Shown here piece after piece: positions 6,657-11,753 of a DNA stretch of 11,753 bases. Position 1 is the stretch's first letter. Each line of letters begins with the position of its first letter. Location: NCBI GenBank assembly GCA_028565635.1, contig JAOXYB010050569.1, forward strand, positions 1 to 11,753. The letters are read 5' to 3'. A model generated the notes under the pieces. The model searched no databases. It was given only the letters and a program-made list of their open reading frames with translations, and had not been told where the DNA came from. This DNA comes from Phoronis ovalis (Eukaryota > Phoronida > Phoronidae). Made by a program: the position numbers and the translations under genes.

Positions 6657-8152
6657 TCAATCCGTACACATGGGGGCGCTGACATATCCGAATACATTGA
6701 ATTCAATAAGCGAAGCGAAGACAATAAATATTGCATAGGTGATCATACATATAGCTCCTAACGTCTTGTTTAATACCCAACCCACACAATGTGTACCAAC
6801 AATCTGAAAGTATGAAAACAAGTTATAAAGCTAACCAAAAAAGGCATGATTCATGACGTAATATATGGTACGTTTATCATGTTCGTTTAGCCTCACATTC
6901 AATCTATCTTTCTTCCCAATGTAAAATTTGATTTTCATATACATTGTTGTCTCGGATGAATCCGAAGGCATCAAAATATCAATAATTTAAGACTTTTTCG
7001 GCAAGAAGATCTTGTGAGCCGAAATTGTATCGTGATGACCGGAATATATGCACAACATTATATTAGTAACCACTAAATTGGTAAAGCAGAATTCCAAGAA
7101 AGACTCCGTTTCTTATACGTCACAATATATTCTTCCATACATGGTTTCAGTAAGTTGACCACCTTAAGCCGCAGCGGAAATAAAATAAATTGCATGAAAC
7201 AGACATAAATATATAAATCCGTAATTTTAAAAAAAAATTTGGAGAAAATACTTACAGTTATAATTACTGTTGCAAACAAAAGCAGCGAATCATACAGCAG
7301 TCCGTTGCTATTTATTTCGACCTCAGTTCCGGCATATACAAGACCTGTTTTGAAGAACCATGGTAATGCTAAACCAATAAGAATGTCAAAAATATTGCTA
7401 CCAATAGTGTTTGATACAGCCATGTCTCCAAGTCCTGAAAAAAGAAAACAATACTGTTGTAAAAAAACAATGTATTAAAGAGGTGATAGGGGGTACTCCA
7501 GGGTGCAATTCTCGCTGCCCATACTTAAGAAGAAACATTAGCAACCAAAAAATAGAGGTCACCCAAAAAAAGCTCGCATTAAGTTAAGACAAATAATGGT
7601 CTCCAAAAGAAAATGCCTCGCGGCAATTAAAGTTAAAAACAAAAAAATGATCGCTAAAAGAAAAGGCTTGCTGCACGGACTTAACAGACCCCAATGCTCG
7701 TTGCTCGCGAAAACCCCCTATAGCCCTCATTAAATAAAAAAAACTATTTGAAACTCTCAACAATTCCAAAGAAAGACTCCATTTTCAAGAATTGATCAGC
7801 AAAATTGTGTTTGGTAACCAAAAATACAGTGACATTTGAAGCTATACCTTCTCCGTGTGTCAAAAATAACAACACATTTTGGATAAGTACGGTCGCAGAC
7901 ACGTCTAGGACACCCTAGCTTTGATCGGACTTCTCAGATTTCCCACTTTAGTTCTGTGGCCACCCGTGCTGTAATTTATTCTATCAGCCCTGTATTACAC
8001 TTACAGAAATTACTTTGTACAAGTCGGGAACACATACCTTGTTTAGCTACCATCACGCTAGCCATACAGTCAGGAACGCTTGTACCGGCAGCCAGGAATG
8101 TTATACCCATGATACTATCGGGCAAACCAAGCGTGTATCCAATTAATGTTAC
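6447..8152 (-). CDS. SLC24: K+-dependent Na+/Ca2+ exchanger (NCKX, SLC24A3/4 type), last three exons
   Basis: Exons 8152-8038, 7434-7256 and 6803-6657 join in matching phases (1, then 0) to give the final 146 residues and a TGA stop. NCKX proteins sit in the plasma membrane and export Ca2+ plus K+ in exchange for Na+. The fragment contains the alpha-2 repeat: [17 protein letters not shown] and [19 protein letters not shown]. The Asp of GTSVPD and the Asp of GSNIFD, 27 residues later, match the Ca2+ and K+ site residues known in human NCKX2 (Asp548, Asp575). The tail follows: [19 protein letters not shown], ending [13 protein letters not shown], close in pattern to SLC24A3/A4. The alpha-1 repeat and 5' exons are absent from the window. 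All visible motifs are intact, with no frameshift. The low end of the span includes the 3' UTR. Confidence 0.93.
6657..6803 (-). CDS. SLC24: NCKX terminal coding exon
   Basis: The acceptor is catactttcag|ATTGTT; 48 codons precede TGA at 6659-6657. The exon encodes a basic loop (VLNKTLG), the last membrane helix ([20 protein letters not shown]) and a short tail ([10 protein letters not shown]). Phase 0 entry matches the previous donor. This exon has no Met at its start, so it is easily missed by ORF scanning. Confidence 0.9.
   Translation of the reverse strand: MVGTHCVGWVLNKTLGAICMITYAIFIVFASLIEFNVFGYVSAPMCTD
7256..7434 (-). CDS. SLC24: NCKX exon n-1 (end of alpha-2 repeat and next membrane segment)
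   Basis: The acceptor is tttctttttttcag|GACTTGG and the donor is ATAACT|GTAAGT. The 179 nt begin with two bases completing the split Gly codon. The exon encodes [20 protein letters not shown], then [10 protein letters not shown], a loop, and [15 protein letters not shown]. The second ion-site Asp codon is at 7387-7385. In human NCKX3/4 the matching loop also carries a glycine/serine, a KINSRGL-type motif; here it is EINSNGL. Confidence 0.93.
7480..7728. mobile_element. 249-bp MITE-like element in NCKX intron
   Basis: The left end GAGGTGATAGGGGGT (7480-7494) is the imperfect reverse complement of the right end ACCCCCTATAGCCCTC (7713-7728). The ends are about 16 bp with two mismatches and a one-base gap. 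ATTAAA flanks both sides (7474-7479 and 7729-7734) as a candidate 6-bp target-site duplication. The interior holds about three diverged tandem units and no coding capacity. A GGGGGTACTCC-type end recalls repeats common in marine invertebrate genomes, from memory only. Confidence 0.6.
7556..7685. repeat. Three diverged tandem units of about 45-51 bp
   Basis: Units starting GGTCACCCAAAAAAAGCTCG (about 7556), GGTCTCCAAAAGAAAATGCC (about 7598) and GATCGCTAAAAGAAAAGGCT (about 7649) each end in an A/T-rich TTAA block. The latter two are 51 bp apart. They make up most of the interior of the small MITE-like element. Confidence 0.6.
8038..8152 (-). CDS. SLC24: NCKX exon n-2 (start of alpha-2 repeat)
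   Basis: The acceptor is acattttcag|GTAACA and the donor is AAACAAG|GTATGT. The exon is 115 nt, entering in phase 0 and leaving in phase 1. It encodes [16 protein letters not shown], then [16 protein letters not shown], then VMVAKQ plus the first base of Gly. The ion-site Asp codon is at 8071-8069. The preceding exon was searched for up to the right edge on the minus strand and not found. Confidence 0.93.
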
Positions 8153-8432
8153 CTGAAAATGTGACACTACAGGGTAAATTGTTGAAAAAATTAAACTAGC
8201 GTCGTCAAATGCTGAAATGAATATTGAGAAATTCCTAGAAGATAATTAAAGGAGAGGAGGCAAACATCTTTCTTTGAAAGAACAATTCAAGCATCAGAAA
8301 GTAACCAAAAGGAATATGTGAATAATGTAAATTTAAAATATGAATTAGACTCTCTTATTTATTTTAAATTATATTTCTCGCGGATTTGGAAAATATTCTG
8401 GATACTTTTATCAAAGTGGTCTATAGCAAGAA

Positions 8433-8520
8433 CTCGCGATAGCTCAGCTGGTAGAGCGGAGGACTGTAGTGGTCACAAGCAGGAATCCTTAGGTCGGCGG
8501 TTCAATTCCGTCTCGCGAGA
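8433..8520 (+). tRNA. tRNA-Tyr (GTA), copy 1, with 15-nt intron
   Basis: The acceptor stem CTCGCGA / TCGCGAG is perfect. A box TAGCTCAGCTGGTAGAGC and B box GGTTCAATTCC are canonical. The anticodon arm GGAGGA-CTGTAG...A-TCCTT has anticodon GTA at 8466-8468. The intron at 8470-8484 falls between positions 37 and 38, as in eukaryotic tRNA-Tyr; without it the tRNA is 73 nt with discriminator A. T stem GGCGG/CCGTC contains one G-U pair. A T5 tract follows within 10 nt as a Pol III terminator. Confidence 0.95.
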
Positions 8521-8902
8521 ATTATTTTTAAATAACAATTTTATTTTTGCAATCTTGCAAGTTTTTATAGCTTCTTTTAGTAGGTCACGAGCATGTTTTT
8601 CTAATCTGAAATAGGCAGTTGTACTGTTTTACTGGCCTACATATGTATTATCTTCCGTTATGCCTTGAATTGTTCTACTGTACGAATTAGGCAACCTATC
8701 AATAGTGACAATATATTCCATGCCATCTCCTGGAAAGCACTTTAATACATTTTCAAGGGTAGCTACGTGAGAAACGTACTGATAAGAAAATATTTGATTT
8801 TTTGGCTCTTTCATGAATTTGATGTGGTACTGAATAAGTACAACCCGGGGAATACAGAAGTTACTGAAGATAGCAATTCCCCACGTAGCAGACAAATAAG
8901 TA

Positions 8903-8990
8903 CTCGCGATAGCTCAGCTGGTAGAGCGGAGGACTGTAGAGGTCTTAAGGAGGGATCCTTAGGTCGGCGGTTCAATTCCGTCTCGCGAGA
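8903..8990 (+). tRNA. tRNA-Tyr (GTA), copy 2, with 15-nt intron
   Basis: The exons are identical in sequence to copy 1, and the start is exactly 470 bp downstream. The anticodon GTA is at 8936-8938 and the intron at 8940-8954. The intron sequence differs from copy 1 at several bases although its length is kept. A T8 tract at 8992-8999 is an excellent Pol III terminator. Confidence 0.95.
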
Positions 8991-9354
8991 ATTTTTTTTC
9001 TAAATACCATTTCATTTTTTTTTTATCTTGCGAACTTTTAAACGGGCATCATTTATATCTTCTTCGAGCATGTTTTCTAAGCTGAACTAGTGATTGTTTT
9101 ATTGGTCTACTGTATTATCTTCAGTTATTCGTTTGAAACGTTATAGGAATTAGGCAAACTTACTACAGTGACAATATACGAATTGCACTCTCCTGAAAAC
9201 CACATCAGTAAGCTAAATATTGCAGTCACGTGATTAACGTAGTAAGCAAATGACCGAAAATCCCTTTCGAGCCTCTTTTATGAATTTATATCTGCCTTTG
9301 AATACATGCAGAAATTATTGGATATAGCATTTCCCCACGGAAAAAAAACAGCAA

Positions 9355-9457
9355 CTCGCGATAGCTCAGCTGGTAGGGCGGAGGACTGTAGAGGGCATGA
9401 AGGAGGGATCCTTATGGAGTGATCCTTAGGTCGGCGGTTCAATTCCGTCTCGCGAAT
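9355..9457 (+). tRNA. tRNA-Tyr (GTA), copy 3, 30-nt intron, probably degenerate
   Basis: Same family, with anticodon GTA at 9388-9390. The D stem has A-to-G (GGGC for GAGC, giving a wobble pair). The acceptor ends TCGCGAA, so base pair 1-72 becomes C-A, and the discriminator is T rather than A. The intron (9392-9421) is twice as long because GATCCTTA occurs twice (9408-9415 and 9421-9428), duplicating the intron/3'-exon junction. No T run follows closely; a MITE begins 15 nt downstream. The internal A and B boxes are otherwise good, so it may be transcribed without making usable tRNA. Confidence 0.75.
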
Positions 9458-9471
9458 CAAAATATGTCAAT

Positions 9472-10029
9472 CCCGGGGAGGGCACTTATGTAAAGGGTGG
9501 GTCCACATGCGCAAACACAGGTTTAAAAAAAAGCCCCTAAACGCGTATATAGGCTGCTAAAAAAACACCCCTTTGAAAGACTTGTAGGTATAAAAAGTGA
9601 CCCTTTGGCAGACCTCACTTAGTAAAAATCATACCATTTGGCACACCTGAACTAAAATCATACCCTTTCACAGACTGTAACTGTAAGTAAAAACTAAGAA
9701 CTTAAGCCTTAAGAGAATATAATGTCCTCCATAAAGTAAAAGGAGGAAGTAACTGCACACGAAGATAAGTAACATTTTATGTCGGTCTGATTTTCATCTG
9801 ATGGCCGAAAAACATACCATTTTACGCATCTGATGGTGAAAATCATACCCTTTTTACGCGCCTGTAGCTCCGTGCTGAAAACATTACCCTATTTGCCAAT
9901 ATTTAGCTAAATATATACCCTTAACGCGGAACGCGCGTTACGCGCTTGGTTAAAAAAAAACTACCCTTTTCACGCGATTTTTTGTTCGCGCATGTGGACC
10001 CACCATTTGACCCAAGTGCCCTCCCCGGG
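9472..10029. mobile_element. 558-bp MITE with 8-bp target-site duplication
   Basis: The left terminus begins CCCGGGGAGGGCACTT (9472-9487) and continues to GGTGGGTCCACATGCGC (9496-9512). The right terminus is its reverse complement (9988-10004 and 10014-10029), with a one-base gap and a few mismatches, making 41-42-bp inverted ends. ATGTCAAT flanks both sides exactly (9464-9471 and 10030-10037). An 8-bp duplication fits hAT, P or Mutator-like transposases; the family is not assigned. There is no transposase frame, so the element is non-autonomous. The interior carries repeated CATACC(A/C)TTT motifs. Confidence 0.9.
9620..9900. repeat. Irregular CATACCxTTT motif repeats inside the MITE
   Basis: AAAATCATACCATTTGG, AAAATCATACCCTTTCA, AAACATACCATTTTA, AAAATCATACCCTTTTT and AAAACATTACCCTA occur at about 9627, 9654, 9808, 9838 and 9878. 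Short TCTGATG- or CCTGAA-like linkers lie between some of them. They form a decayed subterminal-type array. Confidence 0.65.
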
Positions 10030-10037
10030 ATGTCAAT

Positions 10038-10560
10038 TACCCTATGTTTTCTTTTCTTGAATATTGACGATAAAAAAGAAGTTAGTCAATTATTCCTAAT
10101 CGTGCATGATGGATCAATTACGTGTTATGAGACCTTCAATGTGGGCAATAATATTAGAAGAAATGATTTCAAAATATTTATATGATCTGGCCTTTCTTAA
10201 AGACAAACGCAATACTGTCACTCTTTTGCGATTCCTTAAAGCGATACAACGGGTTTATCTACCTAAAAATGTGTACAATTTTGTTCAACGAAATTTGTTA
10301 AATTTTGCCATTTTATGGTTAATAAATAGTATTTACATACATTCAAATACTAAACACACATAATTTGGTTTGTTTTCGAGTTGAAATCAAGCTAATTCTC
10401 GCATCGGCCTCTCACCTTCATAACACGAGCGGAAACAGCCGAATGAAGACGAAGTGTTACGATGTCACTTTATACGGTACTATTTTTGGGATTCAGAACT
10501 ACTTTGAACTGTTTATAAACAATAGCATATTCCAAGCCGGGATTCCAAGTCTGCAATTTT
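10038..10560. other. Intergenic stretch right of the MITE
   Basis: Two overlapping open frames on the plus strand (10106-10363, 10365-10598) lack any recognisable domain and have AT-driven composition. The second overlaps a likely 5' UTR exon and does not join in frame to the next exon. No tRNA or clear repeat was seen. Confidence 0.4.
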
Positions 10561-10594
10561 CTTTGTGTTCGGGAGACTTTTCATTTATATATTG
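10480..10594 (+). other. Putative non-coding first exon of the P2X7-domain gene
   Basis: A strong donor ATATTG|GTAAGT lies at 10595, and an acceptor tataatttttag|TTCATAATGAG is at 10951, nine bases before the coding ATG. Joining gives in-frame stops before the ATG, so this exon would be 5' UTR. Its left edge is arbitrary. Confidence 0.35.
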
Positions 10595-10951
10595 GTAAGT
10601 TTTGGATCATTAATCTCCATAATATGTTTGTGATACTGTGTGGAAACGTTAACGACGAAATATTTTTATAAAGGTCACATTTCGTGAAGGATCTCTTACT
10701 GTTTACGTTGTTTCCATCGTATACACGCCCACTTATAAGTTGTAATAGAGGTTTAGAATTTATCACTTCGATCCATGGAGTTTTCTGAGCGTCAGCAGTA
10801 ATATGTTTTTGTTAAAATAATCACCATTGGGTATTTATGCACATAGCGTTACGTTTGCTTGAATAATGGTTGATATATTAATTTGAAAACAAGTGTTCAA
10901 TTTCTACTTCCTAGTTTCCATACCAATTCGTGTATATTTTATATAATTTTT

Positions 10952-11753
10952 AGTTCATAATGAGTGGAAGAAGAAGAGTTACAAGTAGGGGAAGAGGAGG
11001 GGGTACAAGTAGGGGTAGGGGAGTTGGAAGCAGGGGAAGGGGGGTTGGAAGTAGGAAAGAAAGTGTTGTGGAGCGCCTGCAAGAGGGTACAGTTACCACT
11101 CAAGAGCAGAGGGCTCTCTTGATGGCACAGCAACATCAAGACCGGGTCGTAGAAGTGAAGGTATTAAATTTATTATTCTGTTAAAAAATTGTTTCCTTTT
11201 ATCACAATGTTGTAATGACTGTTTGCTATTTAATTTATATACCACTCACTAGTAAAAGCTAATCTGAAAAATTGTTTTGTAATGCACCGACACACATTCT
11301 TGGAGTAACCGGTCCAGTAACCTAGCTGATCGAGACTGTGCAGTTGTTTAATTCTTTTATTATGAATTTATAATCTACGACACTTCCATTTTGATTGAAA
11401 TTAGTAACTCTAGCTAGAACATTATGAACCTACTTTTGTAAAATATTTCAGAAAATAGTAGACAGTATGGATATAGAAGATCTAAAACACATTATGATGG
11501 AAATGGTCGACAGACAACCTGGGTTGATGTTGGACCTGATACCAGGCCCAATAGCATCCACATCTGGTGATGGAGAGGCAACAGAGCCTCCGTCATCACC
11601 ACCATCACCACCATCACCTCCATCTCCACCACCACCTGAGTCTCTGTTGATATGGTGTTCTTGTGATCGTTGTGTTGTCATGCCAAAGGAGATCGAGAAG
11701 ATATGCTGCGGGAGAGAACCTCCTGCATGTTTAACCCTTATGCCAGTGAGTAT
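10952..11753 (+). CDS. RG-rich protein with P2X7-type cytoplasmic cysteine domain (5' part; runs off the window)
   Basis: Exon 10960-11160 plus exon 11452-11745 join in phase 0 (GTGAAG|GTATTA and atttcag|AAAATA) to give 165 residues. Residues 3-34 are Arg/Gly/Ser-rich RGRGG-type repeats, often nucleic-acid binding. Residues about 33-67 are polar, Gln/Glu-rich and probably helical. Residues 73-97 (MDIEDLKHIMMEM, then QPGLMLDLI) resemble the helical lead of P2X7-domain proteins. Residues 113-129 are a Ser/Pro linker. Residues 135-162 carry WCSCDRC, then MPKEIE, CC and PPACLT, matching the W-C-x-C-x2-C...CC...P-x-A-C pattern of the P2X7 C-terminal (ballast) domain, which binds zinc in the receptor. 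No channel segments are present. A donor CCA|GTGAGT ends the exon at 11745. Confidence 0.75.
10960..11160 (+). CDS. P2X7-domain gene, exon with start codon
   Basis: ATG at 10960 (context TTCATAATGA) starts 67 codons. SRGRGGGTSRGRG-like units repeat from residue 9 to 32, and the DNA is strongly G/A-biased on this strand (10975-11060). The exon ends with EVK at the donor GAAG|GTATTA. Confidence 0.7.
11452..11745 (+). CDS. P2X7-domain gene, next exon
   Basis: 98 codons start with AAA ATA GTA after the acceptor atatttcag. They contain the helical segment, the triplet-repeat-encoded Ser/Pro linker (11587-11637) and most of the cysteine domain. The final GTGAGT at 11746 is a consensus donor, so the domain should be completed by an exon outside the window. 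Confidence 0.75.
11587..11637 (+). repeat. Coding CCA/TCA triplet repeat
   Basis: Interspersed TCACCACCA-type triplets encode a run of Ser-Pro-Pro units linking the helical region to the cysteine domain. The length may vary between alleles. Confidence 0.8.

Larger units (their letters stand above)
8433..9354 (+). repeat. Tandemly duplicated unit carrying tRNA-Tyr
   Basis: Spacers 8521-8902 and 8991-9354 are alignable along their length. Shared blocks include GAGCATGTTTT, GTATTATCTTC, GAATTAGGCAA, GTGACAATATA, and GAATTT before a TTCCCCACG block just upstream of the next tRNA. Unit lengths are 470 and 452 bp. The spacers have diverged while copies 1 and 2 of the tRNA have not, as expected for selection on the tRNA only. 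Confidence 0.85.

Noticed and set aside
8318-8614. 98-codon plus-strand frame running through tRNA copy 1
   Set aside because: Its central part is simply the translation of the tRNA-Tyr gene; the same peptide recurs at copy 2 for the same reason.
8767-9003. 78-codon plus-strand frame through tRNA copy 2
   Set aside because: Shadow of the tRNA and its AT-rich spacer; no independent coding signal.
9472-10029. CRISPR-like or satellite array reading of the repeated CATACC motifs
   Set aside because: Spacing is irregular, and the motifs lie wholly within a bounded transposon in a eukaryotic genome.
10106-10363. 85-codon plus-strand frame right of the MITE
   Set aside because: No domain, AT-driven composition and no splice context.
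10939-11139. Minus-strand Ser/Pro/Thr-rich frame
   Set aside because: Antisense shadow of the RG-rich coding exon on the plus strand.
11448-11681. Minus-strand frame with Gly/Asp repeats
   Set aside because: Antisense shadow of the Ser/Pro-coding triplet repeat in the P2X7-domain exon.

Overview
This window is AT-rich nuclear DNA of an animal. The genes are split by GT-AG introns, the tRNA genes carry introns, and there are no operons or bacterial signals. Gene families and repeat style suggest a (probably marine) invertebrate, but I cannot name the phylum. Most coding information sits in short exons that only make sense once joined, so I paired exons by splice sites, reading phase and family resemblance.

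Layout. 1-170: a C-rich, GTTGAC-containing repeat fragment. 1137-3748 (minus): a complete three-exon SAMD15-like gene of about 490 codons. It has an N-terminal SAM domain and a long disordered tail, and its second intron-facing flank carries a long AT microsatellite. 3000-3412: intronic DNA with a short inverted-repeat element and a TATA-like module. About 4020-4290: a divergent promoter region with a perfect CRE palindrome, followed by the non-coding first exon of a plus-strand gene. That gene's second exon (4568-4783) starts an unrecognised two-pass membrane protein, and its later exons are uncertain.

6447-8152 (minus): the last three exons of a K+-dependent Na+/Ca2+ exchanger (SLC24/NCKX, type 3/4), joined in perfect phase. 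They cover the whole second ion-binding (alpha-2) repeat, the C-terminal membrane segments, stop codon and poly(A) signals. The 5' exons are not in the window. One intron holds a 249-bp MITE-like element.

8433-9457 (plus): three intron-containing tRNA-Tyr(GTA) genes on a tandemly duplicated unit of about 460 bp. The third copy is degenerate and carries a doubled-length intron. Seven bases after it lies a 558-bp MITE (9472-10029) with 41-42-bp inverted ends and a perfect 8-bp target-site duplication. About 10560-11753 (plus): the 5' part of a gene that joins an Arg/Gly-rich N-terminus to a helical segment, a Pro/Ser linker and a P2X7-type cytoplasmic cysteine domain. It runs off the right edge.

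The genes do not form one pathway. SAMD15-like and the membrane-protein gene share a divergent promoter. The exchanger and the membrane-protein gene converge. If the exchanger's 5' exons lie to the right, the tRNA cluster, the large MITE and the P2X7-domain gene would be nested antisense in its intron. I found no clearly new multi-gene system. The most distinctive features are the third tRNA-Tyr copy with its duplicated intron/exon junction, the two MITEs, and the RG-P2X7 domain fusion.
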